Source of the DNA: Brachyspira alvinipulli ATCC 51933
Lineage (GTDB): Bacteria; Spirochaetota; Brachyspiria; Brachyspirales; Brachyspiraceae
Assembly (NCBI RefSeq): GCF_000518245.1
Contig: NZ_KI912405.1
Location: 148,110 to 212,109, forward strand
Reading direction: 5' to 3'
Length of the DNA stretch: 64,000 nucleotides
This document shows positions 36,645-46,276 of the stretch, in pieces. The position numbers and the translations under genes were made by a program. Within the stretch, counting starts at the first letter, position 1; each line of letters begins with the position of its first letter. Under the pieces are notes generated by a model that ran no database searches, was not told the origin of the DNA, and saw only the letters and a list, made by a program, of their open reading frames with translations.

Positions 36645-38390
36645 TCATAAAGAAAAGAATATCTTTCCATTTTCAATATTGGCACTTGCTACTAATATTT
36701 TAACTTTATTGCCAAGTTCATAAGCTTTTATTTTATCTATATATACACTTTGCATATCTTGATAGAATTTATAATTTGAACCAACATATGTAGATTCTAT
36801 AAAACCTTCTATTTCTAACCCCTCAATCTCAACATAAATTCCATTTTTTGTTATAGAGCTTATAACTCCATAATACTCATCTCCAAGTCTATCTTTCATA
36901 TATCTTGCAGCTTTTATCTGCATCATATAACGTTCTGCCTTTTTGGATGTTTTATCAAGCAATGAACAATTTTCACAAGAATTTACACAAATATTTTTTA
37001 ATTTTTCATCTATAGCATCATTATTTTCTATTAAAGTATTTTTAACTATTCTATGAACAAGCAAATCAGCATATCTTCTTATAGGAGAAGTAAAATATGT
37101 ATAATAATCGAAACCTAAACCAAAGTGGCTTTTATTTACTGTACTATACGAAGAAGGCGTCATTGAACGAAGCAATACAGGTATCAATAAATTTTCATCT
37201 TGTTTTCCTTTAATTTCATCTATAAAAGTTTTTATATCATAACTCTTATCTTCAAGCTGCTTTAAATCATATCCTTTATTATGTGCTAATATTTTGAAAT
37301 TATTAAATCTGTATTCATCAGGAGATCCATGATAACGATATATAACACCATCATAATTTGAAAGTTTTTTTGCTATTTCGCTATTAGTAAGAACCATAAG
37401 CTCTTCTACTATTTTAGATGATTCTTTTTTCTCTTCAGGATAAAACTCTATAGGTATTCCATCATCATTTAATACTATTTTAACATCTTGATCTTCAAAT
37501 TCTAATCCCCTGCCCTCTTTTCTCTTTTTGTATAATATATTTTTTACATTTAAAGCATTATCTATTAATTCTAATAACCAGCTCTCATCCTCTGTCTCTT
37601 TTTTTATTATTTTTTCAACATAATCATAAGATAATTTTCTATCAGATTTTATAATACTCTTACATATAGAAGAATCTAATATTTCTCCATTTCCATTTAT
37701 ATTTACAATAAAAGTTAAAGCAAATCTGTCAACATTTTCATTTAAAGATATTATATTATTAGATAATATTTCTGGGAACATATTATATACAGTATCTATC
37801 AAATAGGTGGAATTTCCTCTATTTCTAGCTTCTAAATCAAGCGGAGAATCAAGCTCTATAAAATGGCTTACATCAGATATATGTATATAAACTTTATAAT
37901 TATCATCATTCAATTTTTCTATACTAAAAGCATCGTCTAAATCCTTTGAACTTTCACTGTCTATTGTTACAGTTTTAATATTTCTTAAATCAACTCTGTT
38001 ATCTTCTATATTGTTAAAATCTGCATTATCATTTATTTCTTCAGCTAATTTCAAAAGTTCTTCATTAAAATCTAATTTTATATTATATGCCTTAGCTATG
38101 ATTTGAGAATCCAATTTTGCATTATTAACATCAATATTAACTTTTACTGATTTTACAGTTTTAGGTGCCTCTTCTTTACCTTCTATCTTATTAATATACT
38201 GTCTGCCTTCTTTAGTAACTTTTAGCAAATTGCCGTCTGTTTTTTGTATATATCCGTCGCTTATAGCTTTTCTTATTAAATTAGTAAGAGATGTCTTTTC
38301 TATGGCTGTTTTTGAATTGAATTTTATAAATATATTATAATCCATCTGATTTTTCATTAATTTTCTTATTAATTCTTCTACTGTTTTCAT
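36645..38390 (-). CDS. rnr: Ribonuclease R family exoribonuclease (short form)
   Basis: 581 residues from ATG 38390, with AAGGCG upstream. The N-terminal winged-helix domain (about 1-70) is followed by the RNB catalytic domain: DSESSKDLDDAFSIEKL (about 146-162) holds the four Asp ligands, and YFTSPIRRYADLLVHRI (about 433-449) follows. An S1-type domain ends the protein (GVISSITKNGIYVEIEGLEI, about 523-542). It is shorter than E. coli RNase R (about 813) because the cold-shock region is reduced. It degrades structured RNA 3'-5'. Confidence 0.92.
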   Translation of the reverse strand: MKTVEELIRKLMKNQMDYNIFIKFNSKTAIEKTSLTNLIRKAISDGYIQKTDGNLLKVTKEGRQYINKIEGKEEAPKTVKSVKVNIDVNNAKLDSQIIAKAYNIKLDFNEELLKLAEEINDNADFNNIEDNRVDLRNIKTVTIDSESSKDLDDAFSIEKLNDDNYKVYIHISDVSHFIELDSPLDLEARNRGNSTYLIDTVYNMFPEILSNNIISLNENVDRFALTFIVNINGNGEILDSSICKSIIKSDRKLSYDYVEKIIKKETEDESWLLELIDNALNVKNILYKKRKEGRGLEFEDQDVKIVLNDDGIPIEFYPEEKKESSKIVEELMVLTNSEIAKKLSNYDGVIYRYHGSPDEYRFNNFKILAHNKGYDLKQLEDKSYDIKTFIDEIKGKQDENLLIPVLLRSMTPSSYSTVNKSHFGLGFDYYTYFTSPIRRYADLLVHRIVKNTLIENNDAIDEKLKNICVNSCENCSLLDKTSKKAERYMMQIKAARYMKDRLGDEYYGVISSITKNGIYVEIEGLEIEGFIESTYVGSNYKFYQDMQSVYIDKIKAYELGNKVKILVASANIENGKIFFSL

Positions 38391-38557
38391 AATACGCCTT
38401 TTCATTAAAGTTAAAAATAAATATATACTTTTTTTGCTGTTATTTCAAATTAATATTATAAAAAAATGAAAATTATAATTTAATTACTATATATGGTTAT
38501 TTTTTTATTTTTGTATTATAATATTTATAAAACTTTATTATAAAAGAAATCATCATT

Positions 38558-39694
38558 ATGAACAATTTAATAAATGAGAATAGCATAGTATACAAATTGA
38601 CAAAAATATATGAACAATACGGATACAAAAAAATCAAATTAAGCAAATTTGAAGATTATAATTTATATAATAATTATAAAGATTTTCTTCAAACAGAGCA
38701 TATATTAACATTTATGAATTTAAATGGAAATTTACAGTCTTTAAGACCAGATGTCACTTTATCAATAGTAAAAAAAATACTAAAAGATAATGATAAATAC
38801 ACAAATAAAGTATACTATATAGAGGATATATATAAAATAGATGAAGTTTCTAATGAATATGAGGAAATACAGCAAATTGGTGCAGAAATAATAGGAACTT
38901 TAACTAAATATTCAAACCTAGAAATAATAAGTATGGCAATAGACAGCTTAAAATCAATAAATGATGATTATATATTAGAAATATCAAGTATAGACTTTAT
39001 GTTCGCTCTTATAGATGAATTAAATCTAGAAGAGGATAAAAAAATGGAAATACTAAATCTGATATATAGTAAAAATAAACATGATTTGGAAAAGGCATTA
39101 TCGTATAATAATATCAGCAGCAAATATAAAGATTCTATAATATCATTGATAGATTTCTCAGGAAGTTATAAAGAAGTTTTAAAAAAAATAGAAACATTAA
39201 TAATAAATGAAAAAATGCAAAGTGCTTATGATGAATTAAATGCTCTATCATCTGTATTTGAACTATATAATAATTTTGAAAATATTTTCATAGATTTTTC
39301 TATAGAGAGTAAATTGGGATATTATAACGGTATTATATTTAAAGGATACATAAAAGGCAATAATGATGCTGTTCTATCCGGCGGAAGATATGATAAACTG
39401 CTTGCTAAATTTAATGCCCATGAAGTAAATGAAAAAAATAAAAAAAATGCTATAGGTTTTGCTGTTTATATAGATAAACTGTATACACAAAACATTAATA
39501 AAAATGAATACGATTTTGATATGCTCATTTTGTATAACAGCGGAGAAGAAAGATTATTATTGACAAAAGTACACGAATTCATAAAGAGCGGTAAAAAAGT
39601 AAGAACTGATATATATACAGATAACTATAATACAAATTATAATTACAAAGAAGTATATATATTTGATAATAATACTTTAATCAAAAAAACTTAA
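38558..39694 (+). CDS. hisZ: ATP phosphoribosyltransferase regulatory subunit HisZ
   Basis: 378 residues, a histidyl-tRNA synthetase-like protein without the anticodon domain activity. The class II core shows SLRPDVTLSIVKKIL (about 68-82), YYIEDIYKIDEV, EIQQIGAEIIG (about 108-118) and AVLSGGRYDKLLAKF (about 273-287). Such a protein partners short-form HisG, encoded at 40073. The two are separated by a small minus-strand gene and 250 AT-rich bases, while hisG and hisD are adjacent. The start has no strong ribosome site. Confidence 0.93.
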   Translation: MNNLINENSIVYKLTKIYEQYGYKKIKLSKFEDYNLYNNYKDFLQTEHILTFMNLNGNLQSLRPDVTLSIVKKILKDNDKYTNKVYYIEDIYKIDEVSNEYEEIQQIGAEIIGTLTKYSNLEIISMAIDSLKSINDDYILEISSIDFMFALIDELNLEEDKKMEILNLIYSKNKHDLEKALSYNNISSKYKDSIISLIDFSGSYKEVLKKIETLIINEKMQSAYDELNALSSVFELYNNFENIFIDFSIESKLGYYNGIIFKGYIKGNNDAVLSGGRYDKLLAKFNAHEVNEKNKKNAIGFAVYIDKLYTQNINKNEYDFDMLILYNSGEERLLLTKVHEFIKSGKKVRTDIYTDNYNTNYNYKEVYIFDNNTLIKKT

Positions 39695-39819
39695 TCCTTT
39701 TTTGTATCTAATAATATTACTTTAGTTACAAAAGGATGTACTTTTACTATAGTACCATCATTAAGTTTTGATTCTAATAAAGTTTTTTTAGTAGTTTCCA
39801 TGTTTAAATTGTTAGACAT
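39691..39819 (-). CDS. Small protein of unknown function, convergent with hisZ
   Basis: A 42-residue frame from ATG 39819 with a strong AGGGGGTGA site six bases upstream. Sequence is polar then hydrophobic: LLESKLNDGTIVKVHPFVTK followed by VILLDTKKD. Its stop overlaps the hisZ stop by three bases, tail to tail. The ribosome site and compact, codon-typical frame support it, but it has no recognisable family. It could be a toxin-like or regulatory small protein; no function is claimed. The region 39820-40072 upstream of it holds only AT-rich sequence. Confidence 0.5.
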   Translation of the reverse strand: MSNNLNMETTKKTLLESKLNDGTIVKVHPFVTKVILLDTKKD

Positions 39820-40072
39820 ATAGTCACCCCCTATTAACTTAGTATATAAATCATATTTGAATTGTCAAGAAAATGTATACAATTAATAATATTTTTTTAC
39901 ATATTATCATAATAATACAACTCTTAAAAAAGAAAAGATTTCATTTTTTATAAACACTAAAGAATAATAAACAGCATAATAATAACAAAAAATATTAACA
40001 TTACTATTTGAAAAAATATTTTATTATATTATAATGTTTTTTAAAATTTAAAACTATTAAAGAATATAGATT

Positions 40073-40693
40073 ATGATTAATATAGCATTGCCTAAAGGAA
40101 GATTAGTAAAAAAAGTTTATAGTCTATTTGAAAGTATGGGCTATGAAAATAAAGAATTACTTGAAGATAATAGGAAATTAGTATTTGAAAATAAAGATAA
40201 AAATGTAAGGTATCTAATAGTAAAGCCTTCTGATGTAGGAATATATGTTGAAAAAGGGGTTGCTGATATAGGTATTGTAGGAAAGGATATACTTCTTGAA
40301 AATAATCATGATGTTTATGAACTTCTTGATTTGAAATTTGGAAAATGCAGAGTTTGTATGGCATCTGTTAACGGATACAAAGAAGATATTGAAAGAAGAT
40401 TAAGAGTTGCTACAAAGTATGTTAATATATCAAAAAATTATTTTAACTCTATAAACAGAGATGTTGAAATAATAAAATTAAACGGATCTATTGAATTAGC
40501 TCCGATACTTAATCTTTCTGATGTGATTGTTGATATAGTAGAAACAGGAAGCACATTAAAAGAAAATAACCTTACTGTTATAAAAGAAATTATTGATTAT
40601 ATAAGTGCAAGATTAATAGTTAATAAAGTAAGCTATAAGTTTAAAAATGATTTAATAAAAACTATAGTTAAAAATATAGAAGAAGTTTTATAA
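40073..40693 (+). CDS. hisG: ATP phosphoribosyltransferase HisG, short form
   Basis: 206 residues, the length of the HisZ-dependent form. Key segments are MINIALPKGRLVKKVYSLFE (1-20), KPSDVGIYVEKGVADIGIVG (about 50-69) and the PRPP-binding region VDIVETGSTLKENNL (about 150-164). It catalyses the first step of histidine synthesis. It begins after a 370-base gap from hisZ, and hisD follows 10 bases after its stop. No his attenuator is visible. Confidence 0.96.
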   Translation: MINIALPKGRLVKKVYSLFESMGYENKELLEDNRKLVFENKDKNVRYLIVKPSDVGIYVEKGVADIGIVGKDILLENNHDVYELLDLKFGKCRVCMASVNGYKEDIERRLRVATKYVNISKNYFNSINRDVEIIKLNGSIELAPILNLSDVIVDIVETGSTLKENNLTVIKEIIDYISARLIVNKVSYKFKNDLIKTIVKNIEEVL

Positions 40694-40703
40694 AGGAAGT
40701 TTT

Positions 40704-41978
40704 ATGATAAAAGTAATTAATTATAAAGAATGCAAATCATTAGATGATATATTATTAAGAAGTCAATTCAGCTATGATGATGTTAATGAAAAAGTGAAGG
40801 ATATATTAGAAGATGTAAAACAAAACGGAGATAATGCATTAAAAAAATATGCTAAAATGTTTGATAATGCTGAAATAGATAATTTAGAAGTAACAGAAAA
40901 AGAAATAGAAGAAGCATATAACAGAGTTGATGAGAAGTTTAAAGAAACATTAAAGCTAGCCTATAACAATATAGAAAAGTTCCATAAAAAACAATTAAGA
41001 AATAGTTATATAACCAATGAAGAAGACGGAATAGTAATGGGACAGATTATAAACCCAATAGAAAAAGTTGGAGTTTATATTCCTGGAGGCACAGCAGTTT
41101 ATCCTTCAACAGTACTTATGAATGTAATACCTGCTAAAGTTGCCGGAGTAAAGGAAATAATATTAGTATCTCCTCCAAACAAAGAAGGAAAAATAAATGA
41201 TAATATATTAGCAGCAGCAAAAATAGCAGGAGTAAACAGAGTATTCAAAACAGGAGGTGCTCAGGCAATAGCAGCTTTAAGTTACGGTACAGAGTCTATT
41301 CCAAAAGTATATAAAATAGTAGGACCAGGAAATATATATGTTGCTATGGCTAAAAGATTAGTATTTGGAGAGGTTTCTATCGATATGGTGGCAGGCCCTA
41401 GCGAAGTATTAATAATAGCAGATGAAACAGCAAATCATATACATATAGCTTCTGATATGCTTGCTCAGGCTGAACATGATAAATTAGCTTCAAGTATATT
41501 AATAACAACATCTAAAGAAATAGCAGAAAAAACAAAAGAAGAATTATACAAACAATTAGAAAAATTAGGCCGTAAAGATATAGCAATGGAATCTATAGAA
41601 AATAACGGTAGAATAATAATAACTGAAAATATAGATGAAGCAATATACATAAGCAATGAAATAGCTCCTGAACATTTAGAGATAAGTATAAAAGAGCCTT
41701 TCTCTGTATTAAGCAAAATAAAAAATGCTGGATCAATATTCTTGGGAGATTATACTCCAGAAGCATTAGGCGATTATTTATCAGGTGCAAACCATGTAAT
41801 ACCTACAAGCGGAACAGCTAAATTTGCTTCTCCTTTATCAGTAGACGACTTTATAAAGAAATCATATATAACTTATTATACTAAAGAGGCATTAAGCAAA
41901 GTAAAAGATAATATTATTAATTTTGCTGAGCGTGAAAGTTTAGGAGCACATGCCAATTCTGTAAAAGTGAGATTTTAA
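40704..41978 (+). CDS. hisD: Histidinol dehydrogenase HisD
   Basis: 424 residues. Signature segments are [20 protein letters not shown] (about 126-145), [20 protein letters not shown] (about 187-206), [15 protein letters not shown] (about 226-240), [18 protein letters not shown] (about 252-269) and [20 protein letters not shown] (about 357-376). It oxidises histidinol to histidine with a zinc site formed by His and Asp/Glu residues in these segments. With hisG it forms a two-gene unit; the remaining his genes are elsewhere. Confidence 0.97.
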   Translation: MIKVINYKECKSLDDILLRSQFSYDDVNEKVKDILEDVKQNGDNALKKYAKMFDNAEIDNLEVTEKEIEEAYNRVDEKFKETLKLAYNNIEKFHKKQLRNSYITNEEDGIVMGQIINPIEKVGVYIPGGTAVYPSTVLMNVIPAKVAGVKEIILVSPPNKEGKINDNILAAAKIAGVNRVFKTGGAQAIAALSYGTESIPKVYKIVGPGNIYVAMAKRLVFGEVSIDMVAGPSEVLIIADETANHIHIASDMLAQAEHDKLASSILITTSKEIAEKTKEELYKQLEKLGRKDIAMESIENNGRIIITENIDEAIYISNEIAPEHLEISIKEPFSVLSKIKNAGSIFLGDYTPEALGDYLSGANHVIPTSGTAKFASPLSVDDFIKKSYITYYTKEALSKVKDNIINFAERESLGAHANSVKVRF

Positions 41979-43339
41979 TTATTAGTAATATTGGCATTCT
42001 TCTGCCATTTGTTTGATTTTAAATAGTACATGCTGAATAAAGTATTTATTATGTAGCATATACCCATAGAAAACCATATACCCATAAGTTCAAATTTTGG
42101 GGATAATGTGTATGCTAACAATGTTCTTAATACAAGAGTTGTAGAAGTTGTAAATACCATTATAACAATAGTTTTACCTGCTCCATTAATTACTCCGTTA
42201 CATACGAACATAATAGAATAGAAAATAAATATAGGCATTATAGTATAAATATAACTTCTTGCATATTCAAAAACCTGCATATCTTTTGTAAACATTCGTA
42301 TAAGTAAATAAGGATTAACAACAGAGAATATGCTCATAACAGATGATATTACAAGTCCTATTATAATACCGCTTTTTAAAATTTCTTTTACTCTCTCTAT
42401 CTTTTTAGCTCCAATATTTTGTGCCGACATTGTCATAACAGCATTACCCAAAGCAGCTATAGGCATAATAAATAGCGACTCTACCCTATTTACTATAGCA
42501 ACTGTTGCACTTGCTGCCTCTCCAAAACTGCTTATAAGTCTTGTAATTATAAGCCAGCCGAATGATACTATAAATTGATTAAATGATATTGGAATGCCTA
42601 ATTTCATTATTTTTTTTGTCATTTCTAAATCAAATGTAAATATAAAAGGATTAATCTTTATAAAACTATTTTTAAATCTTAAATAAGTTGTACTAATTAA
42701 TACAGAAGTAAATTGAGAAATAACTGTAGCAATAGCAGCACCTTTCAGTCCCATAGCCGGGATTATCCAAAAACCTTTTATTAGTATAGGATCTAATATT
42801 ATGTTAAGTACAGATGATACAATTAGAAATATTAAAGGTCTTACACTATCTCCTACAGCTCTAAGTATTGAAGATATAAAAAAGTAAGCATAAGCAAAAG
42901 GCAAACCTATTATTGATATTCTTAAATAAATTAAAGCCATATCCATAGCATCTGAAGGAGTATTCATTATAACTAATATTTGTCTTGAAAATATAAGCAT
43001 TAAAGAACCTACAGTAAAAAGTATAATGACTCCTAATGTAGTAGATACTTTTATTACATGACTTACTGTATCATAATCTTTGGCTCCGTAATACTGAGAA
43101 ACTATAACTCCGTTAGCCATATTAACACCGAAAGCAAAAGAACCTATAAGCAGCATTATTGGAAAACTTACAGCAACAGATGATAGTCCTAGAGGTCCTA
43201 TGATATTGCCTATCCAAATACTGTCCACTATATTATAAACAACACTTAATATATTAGAAAGCAGTATTGGTATAAGAAGTTTTATAAGAGTCGGAACTAC
43301 TTTTTCTTCTGTTAAATCTGTACCTATATGATTAGCCAT
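41975..43339 (-). CDS. MATE-family efflux transporter
   Basis: 454 residues with twelve hydrophobic helices. Typical MATE segments are VYNIVDSIWIGNIIGPLGLS (about 35-54), NGVIVSQYYGAKDYDTVSHV (about 75-94), and in the second half NRVESLFIMPIAALGNAVMT. It uses a Na+ or proton gradient to expel drugs and cationic compounds. The substrate is unknown. It is tail-to-tail with hisD, overlapping four bases. Confidence 0.92.
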   Translation of the reverse strand: MANHIGTDLTEEKVVPTLIKLLIPILLSNILSVVYNIVDSIWIGNIIGPLGLSSVAVSFPIMLLIGSFAFGVNMANGVIVSQYYGAKDYDTVSHVIKVSTTLGVIILFTVGSLMLIFSRQILVIMNTPSDAMDMALIYLRISIIGLPFAYAYFFISSILRAVGDSVRPLIFLIVSSVLNIILDPILIKGFWIIPAMGLKGAAIATVISQFTSVLISTTYLRFKNSFIKINPFIFTFDLEMTKKIMKLGIPISFNQFIVSFGWLIITRLISSFGEAASATVAIVNRVESLFIMPIAALGNAVMTMSAQNIGAKKIERVKEILKSGIIIGLVISSVMSIFSVVNPYLLIRMFTKDMQVFEYARSYIYTIMPIFIFYSIMFVCNGVINGAGKTIVIMVFTTSTTLVLRTLLAYTLSPKFELMGIWFSMGICYIINTLFSMYYLKSNKWQKNANITNN

Positions 43340-43420
43340 ATATTTTATAACCTCAAATTAAACTTGATCTATTATAAACTATATGATAATTAATTAAATA
43401 GAAAAATATAAAATTTATAA

Positions 43421-44157
43421 AACGCACGGTTAAGTAGTTTATTTATAATAAAAATTAGAATTATAATCAGTATAAAATAAGATAGCATTATTCTGCGTGC
43501 GGTAAATTCGTACTAATTTTTTAAAAACTAGGGCGGGCGTTATATTTTCTAATTAAATTCTAAATAAAAAGCAGAAAATACAAAATGCATTAATAAACTT
43601 AAAGGGTGGGCAAATGTAATTAATTTTTAAAACTTAATTACATACCCCGCACTTTAATATATACTGAAAATTTTTGAGTTTGTCAATCAATACACTTTAT
43701 GTAGAATTATCAACTTTTTTGCCGCACAAAAAAGTTGCTGCCACAGGCACGCTTCGCGAAAACGCAATTGCTAGAACTTTATATTTTAAGAATATCTATC
43801 AAATATGGTGTAATACCCTAATTTTAGGTTAAAAATGCAGTTGTTTTGGTTCTTTTATACCAATACCGAAAGGTACCTACTCGGTAAAAGAACTGGGGTA
43901 TGGGGCAAAGCCCCATATATTAAAAAGAAACTATAGTTTTATTTTTGACAAAATATAGTTGTTTAGGTATATATTGCTTATTTAAAAAATATTAACTTCA
44001 ATTTCTTTTTTAATTAAATTAGAAAATAAAGCCCCCGCACAAATTCTTATTAACTTTACAACTTATTCAACGCAAGATTAATCTTTTATGATTTTATAGA
44101 TTTAAATAAAATAGCATTTAATTTTATTATTTAGTTTTGTTTACCGTGCGATAAAAT
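43421..44157. repeat. Repeat-rich gap with inverted CGCACGG-type ends
   Basis: The 827-base stretch 43340-44166 contains no gene. Near its left end is AAAACGCACGG (about 43419-43429) and near the right end ACCGTGCGATAAAA (about 44143-44157), giving inverted termini. Inside are GC-rich pieces (GGGCGGGCG near 43537, AAGGGTGGGC near 43602) shared with the gaps at 49.2-49.4 kb and 56.5 kb, and one full dispersed element (43658-43973). It looks like nested non-coding elements or a decayed mobile insertion. Confidence 0.5.
43658..43973 (+). repeat. Dispersed intergenic element, copy 3 (best preserved)
   Basis: 316 bp. Left end TATATA (43658-43663), 17 bases, TGTCAA (43681-43686); right end TTGACA (43945-43950), 17 bases, TATATA (43968-43973). 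Read outward, both ends are near-consensus promoters. Three hairpins lie inside: AACTTTTTTG...CAAAAAAGTT (about 43712-43736), GTTCTTTTA...TAAAAGAAC (about 43850-43891) and TGGGGCAAAGCCCCA (about 43900-43916). There is no coding frame. Confidence 0.7.
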
Positions 44158-44166
44158 ATATAAATC

Positions 44167-45347
44167 TTACTTACTGCATATACTTTCAACGTCTTTTTCT
44201 AGAAGTTCTATAACTTTTTCGGTAAAGTCGTATAATTCTTTTTCCTGCTGCGGAAATTGAAATTCCTTTACCCATCTGTCGTCAAAATAAAAAGTATCAT
44301 CAAATAAATTATGTTTTTTAAGCCAAGCCTCTATATCTTTATTATCTTTCTCCCATTTTTTTATAAGTTTTGGATCATCTCCTGTATTTTCACTTCTTGA
44401 AAATAAATTAAACTTATAATAATCATTATATGCATATATGGCTATAGCATAATTAAGTCCTCTTTTCTTGCTTTCAAAATCTCTGTAAAAACATTCTTTA
44501 CACTTATCACCTTTAAATCTTGAAACTAAGTTATTAATACGAGTTACAATCAAATTATTATACATATCTACTATTAATTTTATTTTTTCGTATTCATCAG
44601 TATTATTTATTATTTCTTTATAAAAATCTTGTGTTAATTTATCCATTTTAGTTACTCCTGTTTCTCTTAATATTTTTAAATAATGATCTGCTAATAATAT
44701 CCATTCTTTAGCTTCATTATTTTCTATAAAATCATTTAAACTATTTTCTATTACTTTAGTATAAAAATCTTCATCTTCTCCATCATATCCATATATGATT
44801 TTGATTTTTTCTTTTGGTATATCTTTTATAGACTGAGATGTAGGCTGTTTTAATGTATCAGGAGATAAATATACTATTTTATCAACTTCTAAATTCTTTT
44901 TTAGGCAATTATTATAATATCTTGATAATTGTTCATTCATATCTTTAGCCCATCTAAGCTTATTTTCTATAATTATACAGTTTATACCAGATTTAATTAA
45001 AATATCAATTTTATTTTCTTCTCTTACAACTGAATAATCATTATTTAAATATTTAGAAGTATCAACATCTATAAAATCAAGAAAATATTTTAATACCGTT
45101 TCATGCTCTAAAAGTTTTGCTATTATATCAGAATGAAAATTTTCTTTGTAATATGTATCAGAAATAAGTTCAAATATATTAAAAGGACAATCTTCACTAA
45201 AAGTATTTTTCTTGATATAATCACGATATTTTTCAAGCATATCATTATTGACATATTTTGAATAGAAAAAATATCTTTTATAATTTCTTTAGATCTATTA
45301 AATGGAAATTGCCAAGTATTTTTTAAATCTTCAATCGTATAATTCAT
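44167..45347 (-). pseudogene. PD-(D/E)XK nuclease gene with a homopolymer frameshift near its start
   Basis: The strong ribosome site GAGAGGG belongs to ATG 45347, whose frame runs NYTIEDLKNTWQFPFNRSKE and on to IIKDIF, and then shifts after a run of six T (plus-strand A run 45266-45271). With one more T it continues as FFYSKYVNNDMLEKYRDYI into the 357-residue frame beginning at ATG 45240, giving 393 residues. The catalytic core is SVVREENKIDILIKSG then CIIIENKLRW (about residues 105-135 of the full form), the Glu/Asp/Glu-x-Lys set of PDDEXK_4-type nucleases. Such proteins occur in mobile or defence regions. Frameshift may be phase variation, decay or sequencing error; translation could also begin at 45240. 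Confidence 0.75.
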
Positions 45348-45360
45348 TAATCCCTCTCAA

Positions 45361-45615
45361 TTATAAAGCAGGTGCATGCTTACCCTTATTAGGTCCATTA
45401 GGATGTTTGAGACAATAACCATTTACTAATAACTGTAAAGATTTGTTTTTAGCCCCGCAATACTTGCAAAAATATTCTGACTTTTCACCGCCTTCATAAA
45501 GTTTATGCTTACCCTTGTTTGGACCATTCGGGTGCTTTAGACAATAACCGCTAGTTAGTGAAGCTATTGAAGAATATTTAGCACCGCAGTATTCACAGTA
45601 AAAATTTTGAGCCAT
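45361..45615 (-). CDS. Small duplicated zinc-finger protein
   Basis: 84 residues, two near-identical halves. Each has YCxYCGAK (Cys-x-x-Cys, residues 7-10 and about 50-53), then SGYCLKHPNGPNKGKH or NGYCLKHPNGPNKGKH, giving a CCCH set. This zinc-binding unit is seen in small spirochaete proteins of unknown function. The gene has a strong AAGGAGG site and ends 13 bases before the nuclease gene, so they are likely cotranscribed. It could be a nucleic-acid-binding or regulator subunit; not shown. Confidence 0.75.
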   Translation of the reverse strand: MAQNFYCEYCGAKYSSIASLTSGYCLKHPNGPNKGKHKLYEGGEKSEYFCKYCGAKNKSLQLLVNGYCLKHPNGPNKGKHAPAL

Positions 45616-45758
45616 AAAAAGCCTCCTTTAATATCAATTATGATTTAATTATATATTATATAGCGACAAAAACTGTCATAATTTTATTTCATTAAAAAAT
45701 GATTTTTTTAATTACAAACATATAGAAAATTATTTAATAAAACAATTTTCATTAGTAA

Positions 45759-46268
45759 TTATAATATATAATTAAAACTAAATACATATCCATAATCTAA
45801 TATTCCGTTTTGATTTTGATTTATAATAGGAGCAAAGGAATAATATATTTTTCTCTCTAAATTGCTTTTATAAACTGATGAAATAATAGAAGTTAATGCT
45901 CCAGCTGTAAATAAACCTATACCTGTAAAAAACAGTGTTCTATTTAGCTTGCTTGTTTTATCAGTTTTGCTGAAATCAAAAAAATCAAAATTATTAGGCT
46001 GTCCGTTTACTGCATTTAATACAAATGGACTAGCGGCAGTTAAAGCTCCTCCAATCATTGTTATTATTCCGAAAGTATTGAAACCTTTTGCTATATTTAT
46101 ACTATTCATATTTTTTTCTATTAATGCTCTTCTATCTGCTTCATAAATTAATCTTTGTCTTTCTTCCTCTAATTTTTTTAATTCTTGTTCTTTTAAGCGG
46201 TTCTGTCTTTCAATTTCTTCCTGTTCTTTTATTCTTTTTTCTTTCTCTAATTTTTTTAATTCCTGCAT
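45759..46268 (-). CDS. Coiled-coil protein with two membrane helices
   Basis: 169 residues. Residues 1-50 are a highly charged coiled coil (LKEQELKKLEEERQRLI), then two hydrophobic helices (about 65-85, GIITMIGGALTAASPFVL; about 112-132, FFTGIGLFTAGALTSIISSV) and a beta-like tail. No family recognised. Its start lies eight bases past the ankyrin protein stop without a good ribosome site, so translation may be coupled to it; a C-terminal extension of the ankyrin protein through frameshifting is an alternative. Confidence 0.55.
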   Translation of the reverse strand: MQELKKLEKEKRIKEQEEIERQNRLKEQELKKLEEERQRLIYEADRRALIEKNMNSINIAKGFNTFGIITMIGGALTAASPFVLNAVNGQPNNFDFFDFSKTDKTSKLNRTLFFTGIGLFTAGALTSIISSVYKSNLERKIYYSFAPIINQNQNGILDYGYVFSFNYIL

Positions 46269-46276
46269 TTTTATTT

